Assembly (NCBI GenBank): GCA_027459625.1
Contig: DAIDHP010000017.1
Coordinates: forward strand, 1 to 64,000
Direction of reading: 5' to 3'
Origin: Chthonomonadales bacterium
Lineage (GTDB): Bacteria; Armatimonadota; Chthonomonadetes; Chthonomonadales; CAJBBX01
Length of the DNA stretch: 64,000 bases
Of the stretch, positions 25,783 through 34,986 are shown piece after piece. Numbering within the stretch: position 1 is the first letter of the stretch; every line of letters begins with the position of its first letter. The notes below the pieces were generated by a model that did not search any database, was not told where the DNA came from, and was given only the letters and a program-made list of their open reading frames with translations. The position numbers were made by a program, and so were the translations under genes.

Positions 25783-27219
25783 TCAGAACTCCACGGCATA
25801 ACAAGGGGCTATCGGCAATTCCGCTATCTCGGGTGCGTGAATAACCAATGCTCTCTCCTTTTGCTCGAACGTCACCTTTCCGGGATATCCGAGCAATGTG
25901 ACGTTCGTCACGGCGCCCGATAACTCCTTGCCGAGTTGACGAACCGCTGCGATCCCTTTATCCGGGTATCTCATTTGGAAAGCGTATACGGTGTTGTTTT
26001 TGGCGGTAAACCGAAAATCCTCCGGAGTCCAAGGCACGGCGTCCTCCTTGAAAGCGCCGGTGGCTGGATTCGTCGGTCCTTCCGCCGCCACCTTCCATGG
26101 GTGCGTTCCGTAAACCCCTTCTGCGTTGGCTTTGAACCATTTCTCCAAGACCTTCAGTAACCACAAACATTGCTCGTCTAATGTGCCATCTGGCATTTGG
26201 GGCAGGTTTAAAAGCAGGCTGCCGTTCTTGCTGATGATATCCACAAGCATTTCGATGACATGCTCCGGGGTTTTGTATATCTGCCTGCTGTCGAAGAACC
26301 ACCCCCCCACGCAAGTATCCGTTTGCCATGGATCCTCCGCGATGCCGGGTCTCTGCCCTCGTTCGATATCCAAAACGCCCACTTTATAGACTTGAGGATT
26401 GGTATCCTTCTGATTATAGACCGCATGATTTACTCCGCTATGAAGCCGTGCACTGGTGTTGTAGAGATGAGCGATCAGTTTTAACCCCACTTCGCCAAAG
26501 GGCACTCCTCCATCACTGTAAAAAAGGTCGGGATGATGTTGGTCCACCAAGTCTTTCATGCGCTCAAACCATTTCGCGTGCCACCATGGATTGGTTGTGT
26601 ACCAGTCATCCTTGTCCCCTTTGTTGGGTTGATACAGGTCCTCGTATTCCGGATTGTTCCCATCATAGGGCACTCCGGCGTAGGGACCATCGGGGTCACA
26701 GTTCTTATTGTATTTCATCCATGAGAAAGAGGCGCCTATATGTTCGGACACCCCGAACGGCAATCCTCTTTTCTCAGCCGCCTGATGCCAGAGCCCCACG
26801 ATATCCTTCATGGGACCGACCTTCGTGGCGTTCCATCGATGATGCATGGAGTTCCAGTTATCGAAATTATCGTGATGCACCGCCTGAGCCACGAAATACT
26901 TGGCGCCTGCGGCTTTGTACATATCCATCAACCCTTCGGGATCAAACTTCTCCGCTTTCCAGAGTTTGATGATATCCTTGTATCCGAACTTCGACGGATG
27001 ACCGTAGACTCTCCAATGGTGCTGGTAAAGCGGGTCGTGAGGTTGATAGATGCGCCTTGCATACCAGTCTCCGCACATGGGAGTGCATTGGGGGCCCCAA
27101 TGCGCCCAGATTCCGAATTTGGCGTCCTTGAACCACTGAGGGCATTCATAAGTGCGTAACGAGTCCCAAGTGGGGGCGAACGGACCGCCGGAGATTTCGA
27201 GTGAGGATGTATCGCTCAT
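25783..27219 (-). CDS. Alpha-L-fucosidase (GH29)
   Basis: A 478-residue GH29 hydrolase that releases alpha-linked L-fucose from glycans. The opening PQWFKDAKFGIWAHWG is the family hallmark; AAGAKYFVAQAVHHDNFD follows, and DLFYSDGGVPFGE carries the likely nucleophile Asp. SLLLNLPQMPDGTLDE is the usual segment before the C-terminal region. No signal peptide is seen from this start (ATG with GGAG 11 bases upstream), so it may be cytoplasmic. It converges on leuS with only 16 bases between stops. Confidence 0.92.
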   Translation of the reverse strand: MSDTSSLEISGGPFAPTWDSLRTYECPQWFKDAKFGIWAHWGPQCTPMCGDWYARRIYQPHDPLYQHHWRVYGHPSKFGYKDIIKLWKAEKFDPEGLMDMYKAAGAKYFVAQAVHHDNFDNWNSMHHRWNATKVGPMKDIVGLWHQAAEKRGLPFGVSEHIGASFSWMKYNKNCDPDGPYAGVPYDGNNPEYEDLYQPNKGDKDDWYTTNPWWHAKWFERMKDLVDQHHPDLFYSDGGVPFGEVGLKLIAHLYNTSARLHSGVNHAVYNQKDTNPQVYKVGVLDIERGQRPGIAEDPWQTDTCVGGWFFDSRQIYKTPEHVIEMLVDIISKNGSLLLNLPQMPDGTLDEQCLWLLKVLEKWFKANAEGVYGTHPWKVAAEGPTNPATGAFKEDAVPWTPEDFRFTAKNNTVYAFQMRYPDKGIAAVRQLGKELSGAVTNVTLLGYPGKVTFEQKERALVIHAPEIAELPIAPCYAVEF

Positions 27220-27345
27220 TGTGAAAATAACTCCTTTTTGTTTATTTGCTTTCGTCGTATTGAGTTGAGATATGGCAATGAACTGCAAACTTGGATATAT
27301 TCCGGATCAAACGTATGAGGCATCACCCATACAGCTTCTCGGCAT

Positions 27346-28434
27346 CTATCCGGAATAACCTTTCTTGAATCTGAGCCACGCTTTACGAGCGGCTCCATCC
27401 GCCTTGTGCAAGCCTAGCGTGGCGAGATATGCGCGGAAGCGTGGATCTGGCACGCGATAGTACTTTAACAGACTGTTCGTTATTGTGTCGCCAAAATCAT
27501 AAAGCAAGAAGAAATTGACGCCGATAAACTGACGGCTGTATTTTTTCGCGCAGGTGAATATCGAGTTAACAAATTCCGCTTGCTTCACTTCGGAGCTATT
27601 CAGAAGCGGAGATGCGGGATACCCCGCCTCCTGCAGGATAATCCGTTTCCTTCCCGCCAATCTTGCCATGTTTTGAAAATCAACCGGTATCACAGAGATG
27701 GGGCGCACGGTGAAATCGGGATTAAGGGGATAGTAGGTCAGGGATATGAAGTCGGAGTATTGGTTGATTTGATCAAACAATGATGGATCTTCGGATGCGC
27801 CCGAATAAGTGCACGTAACCCCCACTTGAAGTTTGGGTTTCAAACGATGCAAAGTGATCGTTGCGTGGCGCATGAGTTTCATGAATGGGCTGATTTCGTT
27901 CGGATGTTGACGAAGATAGACATCCACCTCGTTTCCAAGACTGACCCACTTCACATTGTCGGGAGCAATTTTCACCAACTCGTCAAGGAGCGTATCGAAC
28001 CGTGAGATCATCTCAGGGGAGTCGAAGGGAACGTTCATTAAATCCGCAGGCAGGGTCTTGTTATTGGTGTCAATGGTCTGTATCGTTATCAGAAATTTGA
28101 ATCCGTAAGGGGATAACGCCTCCAGAAACTTTCGGTAGTTATTCAGATTCGGTTTTGCGGCGGCGGTGGCATCCACTTCCGACCATTTCAAACTGAGATA
28201 AATGAAATTCACGCCGTATTTGCGGGTGTCGAGGATTTCATATCCCAGACGGTCGGGCTTCGCTCCCTGCGGCAGATTGGTGGAGATGCCGATTAGAGGA
28301 TAATGGGCTTCCTTGTTCCACTCATAGGACTTTGCTTCGGTGCATGAGGTAAGAATAATAACAGTGAGTATGACAATCGGAATCACTGAGCGATTTTTAC
28401 GTGCCACGGTTCTGAGAAAAGGTTTTGTAGACAT
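27346..28434 (-). CDS. Lipoprotein glycoside hydrolase (clan GH-A-like)
   Basis: A 362-residue protein with a lipoprotein signal ending LTSC (lipobox, Cys near residue 31), so probably a lipid-anchored enzyme. The barrel has KFLITIQTIDT, the acid/base motif WVSLGNEVDVYL and the nucleophile-like RIILQEAGYP, matching GH53/GH5-type retaining glycosidases in layout. A precise family could not be fixed. It lies 126 bases upstream of the fucosidase gene on the same strand, so the two may be co-transcribed. The ATG has AAGG 9-10 bases ahead. Confidence 0.7.
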   Translation of the reverse strand: MSTKPFLRTVARKNRSVIPIVILTVIILTSCTEAKSYEWNKEAHYPLIGISTNLPQGAKPDRLGYEILDTRKYGVNFIYLSLKWSEVDATAAAKPNLNNYRKFLEALSPYGFKFLITIQTIDTNNKTLPADLMNVPFDSPEMISRFDTLLDELVKIAPDNVKWVSLGNEVDVYLRQHPNEISPFMKLMRHATITLHRLKPKLQVGVTCTYSGASEDPSLFDQINQYSDFISLTYYPLNPDFTVRPISVIPVDFQNMARLAGRKRIILQEAGYPASPLLNSSEVKQAEFVNSIFTCAKKYSRQFIGVNFFLLYDFGDTITNSLLKYYRVPDPRFRAYLATLGLHKADGAARKAWLRFKKGYSG

Positions 28435-28555
28435 GATATGATAACCTTACCATATTATGTTGTTGCGATCCGTTTATGTCAATCTCTTCACGGTCGTTTT
28501 TTTGAAACGCTGTCAGGCGTGCCCTATTGAATACCTCCGATCGATCATCGATAAG

Positions 28556-28585
28556 TTGACACCCCGCCGGGCAAGATAGTATCAT
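28556..28585 (+). promoter_or_regulatory. Promoter of the his operon
   Basis: A perfect TTGACA at 28556-28561 and TATCAT at 28580-28585 with an 18-base spacer, 64 bases upstream of the hisD start. It would drive hisD-hisB and perhaps the rest of the operon. Confidence 0.7.
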
Positions 28586-28632
28586 AAAACTTATCCTGAG
28601 GAAGTAATTTCTTAAGGAGAATCAAGGTAAAA

Positions 28633-28653
28633 ATGCGGGAAAAGAATAATTGA
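28633..28653 (+). CDS. Six-codon mini-ORF overlapping the hisD start
   Basis: ATG CGG GAA AAG AAT AAT TGA encodes MREKNN. It is preceded by AAGG 5-6 bases upstream, and its stop codon overlaps the TTG start of hisD as TTGA. It has no His codons, so it is not a classical his attenuator peptide. More likely it delivers ribosomes to the TTG by termination-reinitiation. It may also be chance. Confidence 0.35.
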   Translation: MREKNN

Positions 28654-29945
28654 AAAAAATACACGTTCACATAGACGGTTATGAGACCGCTGCGCGGGCT
28701 TTGGGAAGATCCCTGCTGCAGGATAATCCCACCGCCGAGGACACGGTTAAAAGTATCATTCAAAAGGTGCGCACCGAAGGTGATGATGCATTACTGGAAC
28801 TGGGGCGAAGATTTGATTGTTCGCAATTGTCAGAGTTGGAGGTTACTCGGGACGAGTGGGAGGAGGCTTGCACGCTGGTTTCGGATAAGATGAAGGAAGC
28901 CATTAGGGCGGTGAAGGCGAGCATTAAGGCGTTCCATGTGAAACAAAAACGCACCAGTTGGGTAAACGCAGAGCCGGGAATGACGGTGGGGCAACTGATA
29001 CGTCCTCTGGCCCGCGTTGGAATTTACGTGCCTGGAGGGACTGCGGTATATCCAAGCAGCGTTTTGATGTCCGGGATTCCAGCGAAGGTTGCCGGGGTTA
29101 AGGAGTTGGTCATATGCACGCCATGTGGTAAGGATGGACGAATCAGCCCGCTCGTGCTTTACGCCGCGAGGGAGACCGGTGTCGACAGGGTTTTCAAATG
29201 CGGAGGCGCCCAGGCGATCGCCGCAATGGCTATGGGGACGAAGACCATTCCCTCGGTCGATAAGATTGTGGGACCGGGTAACGTCTATGTAAATATTGCG
29301 AAAAAGATGCTGTGGGGTTTGGCTGACATGGATATGCTAGCCGGTCCAAGCGAAGTCTGCATTGTGGCGGACGATGGCGCCAACCCTGCATACGCAGCTT
29401 CGGACATGCTGGCGCAATCAGAACATGACACCGAATGCGCCGCTTTTCTCATAACGCCTAGCGAGCGCATTGCGGCGGAGACGGAAAAGGAGTTGAACCT
29501 ACAATTGGAGGCGCTGCCCCGCAAGGAGATATTGCGAAAGGCGTTGGAAACACACGGTGCGATTGTGATAACGGAATCCTTGGAGCAGACATTTGATTTG
29601 GCGAACATTTGCGCACCCGAGCATCTTGCATTGATGGTGAGAGACCCGTTAAGCGCACTTGGGCAGATACGAAATGCGGGAGCGATCCTAATGGGCGATA
29701 ATTCCCCGCAAACCCTTGGGGATTACTACGCCGGACCTAGCCACACACTTCCCACGAGCGGCACGGCGCGTTTCTCCTCCCCGTTAAATGTGGATACCTT
29801 TCTGAAGAAAACTAGCTACATCTCTTACGACAAAGCCTCTCTCTCACGGGTGGCGCCGATATTGGTGGCTTTCGCTGAGGAAGAGGGTTTCGAAGCCCAC
29901 GCTTCAGCGGTTAAGGTGAGGTTGAATGACAAGCTGAAAGATTAA
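28650..29945 (+). CDS. hisD: Histidinol dehydrogenase
   Basis: Catalyses the last two steps of histidine synthesis, histidinol to histidine with two NAD. The 431 residues match the family throughout: RVGIYVPGGTAVYPSSVLM, KIVGPGNVYVNIAK, AGPSEVCIVAD, the zinc and base-bearing SEHDTECAAFL (about 257) and CAPEHLALMV (about 320). The start is TTG directly after an in-frame TAA, so no longer version exists. The first his gene after the promoter at 28556. Confidence 0.95.
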   Translation: MKKIHVHIDGYETAARALGRSLLQDNPTAEDTVKSIIQKVRTEGDDALLELGRRFDCSQLSELEVTRDEWEEACTLVSDKMKEAIRAVKASIKAFHVKQKRTSWVNAEPGMTVGQLIRPLARVGIYVPGGTAVYPSSVLMSGIPAKVAGVKELVICTPCGKDGRISPLVLYAARETGVDRVFKCGGAQAIAAMAMGTKTIPSVDKIVGPGNVYVNIAKKMLWGLADMDMLAGPSEVCIVADDGANPAYAASDMLAQSEHDTECAAFLITPSERIAAETEKELNLQLEALPRKEILRKALETHGAIVITESLEQTFDLANICAPEHLALMVRDPLSALGQIRNAGAILMGDNSPQTLGDYYAGPSHTLPTSGTARFSSPLNVDTFLKKTSYISYDKASLSRVAPILVAFAEEEGFEAHASAVKVRLNDKLKD

Positions 29946-30076
29946 AGCGAATGACGGAAATCTCCCAAGTAAGTTTCATATATGCATACCCGGTTAATTG
30001 CAGCAGGATGAACGGTTGAATTGTCAGGTGGCGCTTACCATACAAATGAGTGAAGGCAAGCAAGAAAGGCATGGAT

Positions 30077-30667
30077 ATGACTAACAGACAAGCGAATGTT
30101 CAGCGTAAAACCACTGAAACGGTGATCACCATCGCCTTAAATCTTGACGGGGAGGGGGATGGGCGGATATCGACAGGGATAGGTTTTTTCGATCATATGC
30201 TGCATCACGTGGCGAGACATGGTTTGATGGATATGACAGTGTCCGCCAAAGGAGACACATTCATTGACGATCATCACACCATTGAGGACGTCGGCATCGC
30301 TTTTGGTCAAGCCATACGCCAAGCCTTGGGGGATTGCGAGGGGATAACACGATATGGCGACGCGATCATTCCCATGGACGAAGCCCTTGTGTTGTGCGCT
30401 TTGGATATCAGCGGAAGGGGCTTGTGTTACTATGAATTAAGCCCGTCCGCTGAGAAGGTGGGGGAGATGACTAGCGAGATGGCACCGGAATTCTTTAGAG
30501 CCGTGGCATATAACGCCGGCGTCACCCTGCATCTACGGCAATTATCCGGGGTGAACTCCCATCATATCCTTGAAGCTGCATTCAAGGCGTTCGGACGCGC
30601 CTTGGCGATGGCAGTGGAAAGATCTGAAAGAGTCAAAGGAGTGCCATCAACCAAAGGAGTGATTTAA
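30077..30667 (+). CDS. hisB: Imidazoleglycerol-phosphate dehydratase
   Basis: Sixth step of histidine synthesis. The 196-residue monofunctional form has the metal-binding motifs GFFDHMLHHVARHG and DDHHTIEDVG, and near the end SGVNSHHILEAAFKAFGRAL, so the two manganese sites are complete. The ATG at 30077 has AAAGG 7 bases ahead; the in-frame ATG at 30071 is too close to it. The stop overlaps the next ATG by one base (TAATG). No phosphatase domain is fused, unlike in enterobacteria. Confidence 0.96.
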   Translation: MTNRQANVQRKTTETVITIALNLDGEGDGRISTGIGFFDHMLHHVARHGLMDMTVSAKGDTFIDDHHTIEDVGIAFGQAIRQALGDCEGITRYGDAIIPMDEALVLCALDISGRGLCYYELSPSAEKVGEMTSEMAPEFFRAVAYNAGVTLHLRQLSGVNSHHILEAAFKAFGRALAMAVERSERVKGVPSTKGVI

Positions 30668-31158
30668 TGGGAGCATCGGAAACAAGGGGCGTTTCCATTG
30701 TATTCACCCCGACACGAGCAACTCGCATACTTTTTTGGCTTATTTTGGCGCTCTGCGTCCCGGCGATGCTTGGAGAGATGTTTATCATTCCCATCGTATC
30801 CTACAAACGTCTAGGGTTGCTGTTGGCATTGCAATTCATCGCCTGCCTGTTAGCTCTGCGAGCCATTCGCACCCGTTATGAAATTACCGAAACCGGGGTT
30901 TTGGTGAATTTGCTCTTTGGAAGACGGTGCATCGAATGGAATTCCCTTTTGTACCTGGATCAAATGCGCCACTCCTTTGTGGTGATAGGAAAAACAGGCA
31001 AATTGGCTCCCGATTTGATACGCCCGAATGACGCCGATCGAATGATGCGTTTAATATTGCAGCATGGACGTTTGAGGGTGGCGTCCGAAAGGGTGCCGTG
31101 GTATGTGATCGCTCGTTTCCGACCCATTGAAACCGAATCGCGTTCCGAATCGTTATAG
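30667..31158 (+). CDS. Small membrane protein with PH-like domain, inside the his operon
   Basis: A 163-residue protein with two membrane helices near residues 20-65 (ILFWLILALCVPAMLGEMF and LLLALQFIACLLALRA) followed by a short domain (RTRYEITETGVLVNLLFGRR...WNSLLYLDQMRH) that resembles bacterial PH domains (bPH family). It is coupled to hisB by a one-base overlap, but nothing ties it to histidine. I know no named family; a role in envelope homeostasis is only a guess. Confidence 0.6.
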   Translation: MGASETRGVSIVFTPTRATRILFWLILALCVPAMLGEMFIIPIVSYKRLGLLLALQFIACLLALRAIRTRYEITETGVLVNLLFGRRCIEWNSLLYLDQMRHSFVVIGKTGKLAPDLIRPNDADRMMRLILQHGRLRVASERVPWYVIARFRPIETESRSESL

Positions 31159-31320
31159 AATACATCCAATCTTTATATCCATTTGAATTCGTTTCGTTGT
31201 GACGCTATTCATCAGCGTTGGATGCGTTAATGCTTAGGGACTTAATATGTAGTCCTTATATTGGCTGCAATGGGCTAAAGGCGAAGTCAGTGATTATCTT
31301 GTTTGAGAAAGCATTTACAT

Positions 31321-31962
31321 ATGATAGCGATAGTGGATTACGGCGCCGGAAATCTCGGCAGTGTGGACAAAGCGTTCCGATATATCGGCGCTGATGTGAA
31401 AGTGACATCCGACCCCGATGTGGTGTCGAAAGCGGATGCACTTGTATTGCCTGGCGTCGGAGCTTTTTCCCATTGCATGGATGGCTTAGAGAGTATCGGG
31501 CTGACGCGGGTGGTAAAAGACTATATTCAATCCGGCAAGCCTTTTCTTGGGATATGCATTGGATTGCAGATGCTATTTGATTATAGCGAGGAGAAAGGTG
31601 TGCACAACGGGCTGGGGGTTCTTCCCGGCAAGGTGGTGAAATTCAGCTTCGATTCAATACATAATCCACAGAATGTCCCCGAGAGACCGTTGAAAATACC
31701 TCATATCGGCTGGAATGCGCTGGAATTTGAAAAGAATTCGTCCCTGTTTGAGGGGGTGAGGGAGGGGGAGAGGGTCTATTTCGTACACTCCTTCCATGCC
31801 GTCCCCGCCCAGGTAACGGATGTAATCGCTTCCACGGAGTACGGATATCGTTTTAGTTGCGCCGTTCAACGTGAGAATGTATATGCGACTCAGTTTCATC
31901 CGGAAAAGAGCGGAGCGGTTGGTTTGCGAATCCTTGCGAATTTCACCCGTCTAATAAGTTGA
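31321..31962 (+). CDS. hisH: Imidazole glycerol phosphate synthase, glutaminase subunit
   Basis: Supplies ammonia from glutamine to HisF for ring closure. The 213-residue class I amidotransferase starts IAIVDYGAGNLGSV, has the nucleophile Cys in FLGICIGLQML (about 79) and the His-Glu pair in TQFHPEKSG (about 192), so the triad is complete. ATG at 31321 matches the family start, though the ribosome-binding site is weak. HisF, its obligate partner, is not in this window. Confidence 0.95.
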   Translation: MIAIVDYGAGNLGSVDKAFRYIGADVKVTSDPDVVSKADALVLPGVGAFSHCMDGLESIGLTRVVKDYIQSGKPFLGICIGLQMLFDYSEEKGVHNGLGVLPGKVVKFSFDSIHNPQNVPERPLKIPHIGWNALEFEKNSSLFEGVREGERVYFVHSFHAVPAQVTDVIASTEYGYRFSCAVQRENVYATQFHPEKSGAVGLRILANFTRLIS

Positions 31963-32072
31963 GGTTATTGCGCAATTCAGGTGAATAGCATGCATGAAAT
32001 CAGTTCGCGCGGATTGAAGCCACAAGCACCAGTTTTGCGGTTGCCTAAGTTCATTCATGGATGGAGATAAAA

Positions 32073-32807
32073 ATGGATATTATTCCCGCAATAGACCTGA
32101 AAAACGGGCGTTGTGTGCGGCTTTCCCAGGGAGTGTTCAGTCAGGTGGAAACCTACTCCGAAGATCCGGTGAAATTCGCTTTGAGATGGGAAAGTGAAGG
32201 TGCGAAACGGCTGCATATCGTGGATCTGGACGGGGCGAGAGTGGGGGTTCCTCAACTAGATAACATTGATGTCGTTCGTCAAATAATACGTAAAGTGAGT
32301 ATTCCCGTTCAGTTTGGCGGGGGGGTGCGAAACACGGAGATCGCGGAGAGAATGTTTCGCATAGGCGTGGAGAGGGTGATAGTGGGCACAAGTGTCGCAC
32401 AGAACGATGAAATCGCAAAAAGTCTTTTCATGCTCTACGGTCATAAAATCGTGGTAGGCATTGATGCCAAGGAAGGAAATATCGCCGTATCCGGCTGGGT
32501 GGAGCGATTGGATGAAAGCGCTGTCTCCTTCGCCCGACGTATGGCGAACATGGGAGCGGGGCGGATCATCTTTACGGACATTGGCAGAGACGGAATGCTG
32601 AACGGACCTAATATTCTGGCTTTAAAGGAGATTCTTGCGGCTGTATCGGTTCCAGTGATCGCATCGGGAGGCGTCGGCAAGCTGGAGGATGTAAGAGTGC
32701 TTTCTGAGATGACCGCCCCAAATCTTGAAGGGGTGATTGTCGGAAAAGCGCTTTACGCCAACAAGTTTTCGCTAAAGGATGCCATTGAACTGACTGCGGT
32801 TGGATAA
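32073..32807 (+). CDS. hisA: ProFAR isomerase (phosphoribosylformimino-AICAR-P isomerase)
   Basis: Fourth step of histidine synthesis, an Amadori rearrangement on a (beta/alpha)8 barrel. The 244 residues show the duplicated half-barrel: MDIIPAIDLKNGRCVRL with catalytic Asp8, VQFGGGVRN (first phosphate site), RIIFTDIGRDGM with the second Asp, and VIASGGVG (second phosphate site). The ATG at 32073 was chosen because GGAG lies 6 bases ahead. It could in principle be the dual-function PriA, but a trpF was not searched for. Confidence 0.94.
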   Translation: MDIIPAIDLKNGRCVRLSQGVFSQVETYSEDPVKFALRWESEGAKRLHIVDLDGARVGVPQLDNIDVVRQIIRKVSIPVQFGGGVRNTEIAERMFRIGVERVIVGTSVAQNDEIAKSLFMLYGHKIVVGIDAKEGNIAVSGWVERLDESAVSFARRMANMGAGRIIFTDIGRDGMLNGPNILALKEILAAVSVPVIASGGVGKLEDVRVLSEMTAPNLEGVIVGKALYANKFSLKDAIELTAVG

Positions 32808-32818
32808 GAAGGTGAAAT

Positions 32819-33133
32819 ATGGGCGACTTGATACCAATCGTGGCTATAATTGCACCATTCTCAATTCCAATTATTGCGATCTGGCTCAACCACCAGCTTA
32901 AAATCGCCGAGATCCAATCAAGAAATATGAAAACCATGAATATCGCCACCAGGACGGAACTTGACACCCTGAAGCGAGATTTTGAAAATTTGCGCGATGT
33001 CGTCACCCAACACAGCATGAGTTTGGATAACACAATGCGGCGGCTGGATGACACCATATTGAGAATGGAGGAGCGTATAAATCGCTTGGAGAAGGCTGAA
33101 AATCAGGTGAATGCGCCAAATCGATTGGGATGA
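32819..33133 (+). CDS. Small membrane-anchored coiled-coil protein (paralogue A)
   Basis: A 104-residue protein: one N-terminal membrane helix (VAIIAPFSIPIIAIWLN), then a long helical, coiled-coil-like tail. It shares the segment MSLDNTMRRLDDTILRMEERI with the next gene, so the pair arose by duplication. It follows hisA by 11 bases and has AAGGTG ahead of the ATG, so it may be transcribed with the his genes. Function unknown. Confidence 0.6.
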   Translation: MGDLIPIVAIIAPFSIPIIAIWLNHQLKIAEIQSRNMKTMNIATRTELDTLKRDFENLRDVVTQHSMSLDNTMRRLDDTILRMEERINRLEKAENQVNAPNRLG

Positions 33134-33192
33134 TGATTATAGTCAATTAAAACGAGGATGCATGTCTTTTTTTCCGGGAAAGGTTATGATGA

Positions 33193-33534
33193 ATGGATGT
33201 GGTGCAAACAATATTCTTATTTCTAATCGCCTTGGTCACCATTATTGCTTGTTCCATATCCGTTCCTATCGTATACGCCTCAAGATTAAACCATAAACGA
33301 AAAATGATGGAACTGGACATCCAAGCGAAAAACCGTATCGCCTTTGACACTCAAAGGGCGTTGGATGAGATCAGGCGAGAGATGAAAATGTTGCGTGATT
33401 CCTCCACCCAGTATAACCTCAGCCTTGATAACTCTTTACAGCGATTGGATGACACCATCATCCGTTTGGAGGCGCGTATCACCAAGCTGGAGCAGGACTA
33501 TCGTGTCATGAATGGCAGGAACAGGCAAAACTAA
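33193..33534 (+). CDS. Small membrane-anchored coiled-coil protein (paralogue B)
   Basis: A 113-residue protein with the same layout as its neighbour: a membrane helix (IFLFLIALVTIIACSISVPIV), a short basic patch (NHKRKM) and a helical tail with LSLDNSLQRLDDTIIRLEARI, ending in NGRNRQN. The shared SLDN-x3-RLDDTI core implies tandem duplication and suggests that the two could hetero-oligomerise through their coiled coils. AAAGG lies 9 bases before the ATG. No family recognised. Confidence 0.6.
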   Translation: MDVVQTIFLFLIALVTIIACSISVPIVYASRLNHKRKMMELDIQAKNRIAFDTQRALDEIRREMKMLRDSSTQYNLSLDNSLQRLDDTIIRLEARITKLEQDYRVMNGRNRQN

Positions 33535-33552
33535 CTCAAATCTTCCCAAGGT

Positions 33553-34806
33553 TCACACTCCGAGAGCGTTGATAGCCTCCTCCACCGATTCTCCGAAGAC
33601 GTTTATGATTTTTTCCGTCTGCTCCGTCGTGAGAATGAGAGGCGGCTCAAAACGGATCACCTTGGGATTATTCAGCGTGTAAGCGGCGATGATTCCTCTG
33701 CGTGACATACCGTTGATGGATAATTCCGCCACGTCCTCAATTTCGAACTCCACGCCGATCATCAATCCCAACCCTCTCGCCTCTTTCAACGCTTTGGGGA
33801 ATCGAGTTCGCACCTGGCGCAGCCCTTCCAGCAATTTCTCCCCTTGTATCTTAGCGTTATGGAGCAGACCTTCCTCCTCAATCGTTCGGATAGCCGCCAA
33901 TGCGGCGCTGCAAGCGAGTTGATTGCCTCCGAATGTGCTCGTGTGAACGAGTGGATTTTCACCGAAAGCCTTGTCCCATATCTCCTTTGTGGCAATGGTC
34001 GCTCCAATAGGCATCACACCGCCGCCGAGAGCCTTCGCGAGCGTCATGATATCCGGCGTTACCTTCCATTGTTCGCAGGCGAAGAGAGTGCCGGTTCTGC
34101 CCATGCCCGTCTGCACCTCGTCAAGGATGAGATACACTCCCGTATCCTCGCAAATCCGTTTCAATTCAGGAAGGTAATTGTCGGATGGAAGATTTATGCC
34201 GCCCTCTCCCTGTATGGGTTCGACAAGAACGGCTGCTGTGTTTTCATCAATCGCCTCTTTCACCGCCGCAGCGTCGTTGAACGGCACATGCACGAATCCG
34301 GGCACCAAAGGGTTGAAGGGTTTGCGAAAAACCTCGCGCCCGGTAGCGGATAAAGATCCCATGCTCTTGCCATGAAACCCTCCAGTCGTGCATATGAAAT
34401 TAGGTTTGCCCGATGCCGCTCTGGCGATTTTGATGGCGGCTTCCACCGCCTCGGTGCCGCTATTGCTAAAGAAGGAGTATTGCAGATTGCCTGGGGTTAT
34501 CCGCGCGAGTGATTCCGCGAGGTTTGCCAAAGGGGCGTTAAAAAATGTGCGAGAGGAAAGGGGAATCTCATCCAATTGGCGATGAACCGCCTCCACCACC
34601 TTGGGGTGACGATGTCCCAGGGCGAAAACACCGTATCCTCCGAGGCAATCCAAATACTCCTCGCCGCTTGAAGTTTTCAAGATGCATCCTTCGGCGTATA
34701 CTTCCACGTCGGAAAAACCGGCGAAACGCATTAGCGCCGTCAAACCCGGGTTGACGTATTCCTGATATTTTGCAATGATCTCGTCGATCAGAAGTGTTTC
34801 CGACAT
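33553..34806 (-). CDS. Class III aminotransferase, putrescine/ornithine type
   Basis: A 417-residue PLP enzyme. The N-terminus (YVNPGLTALMRFAGF, then LDCLGGYGVFALGHRHP) is much closer to putrescine:2-oxoglutarate aminotransferases (PatA/YgjG) than to ArgD. Conserved blocks include FFSNSGTEAVEAAIK, GGFHGKSMG, LILDEVQTGMGRTG and TLAKALGGG with the PLP lysine. GGAGG lies 5 bases before the ATG at 34806. It is divergent from the TetR gene, with about 180 bases between. It likely works in polyamine or ornithine catabolism; the precise substrate is inferred. Confidence 0.85.
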   Translation of the reverse strand: MSETLLIDEIIAKYQEYVNPGLTALMRFAGFSDVEVYAEGCILKTSSGEEYLDCLGGYGVFALGHRHPKVVEAVHRQLDEIPLSSRTFFNAPLANLAESLARITPGNLQYSFFSNSGTEAVEAAIKIARAASGKPNFICTTGGFHGKSMGSLSATGREVFRKPFNPLVPGFVHVPFNDAAAVKEAIDENTAAVLVEPIQGEGGINLPSDNYLPELKRICEDTGVYLILDEVQTGMGRTGTLFACEQWKVTPDIMTLAKALGGGVMPIGATIATKEIWDKAFGENPLVHTSTFGGNQLACSAALAAIRTIEEEGLLHNAKIQGEKLLEGLRQVRTRFPKALKEARGLGLMIGVEFEIEDVAELSINGMSRRGIIAAYTLNNPKVIRFEPPLILTTEQTEKIINVFGESVEEAINALGV

Positions 34807-34986
34807 GAAAGCCTCCGATAGGTTGAAATGATAACTGTCCCTAGGTTTTACCCTCTGAAGGGGAGTTCCGGCAAGTTGATAAGACGGACGCATCGGAAAA
34901 AAATCGAATCGAAACTATTTTTTTGAATGGGATAATATGGTATTATTGAATGAACGTTTAATTAATCAGATTGCGAAGGCGTATTC

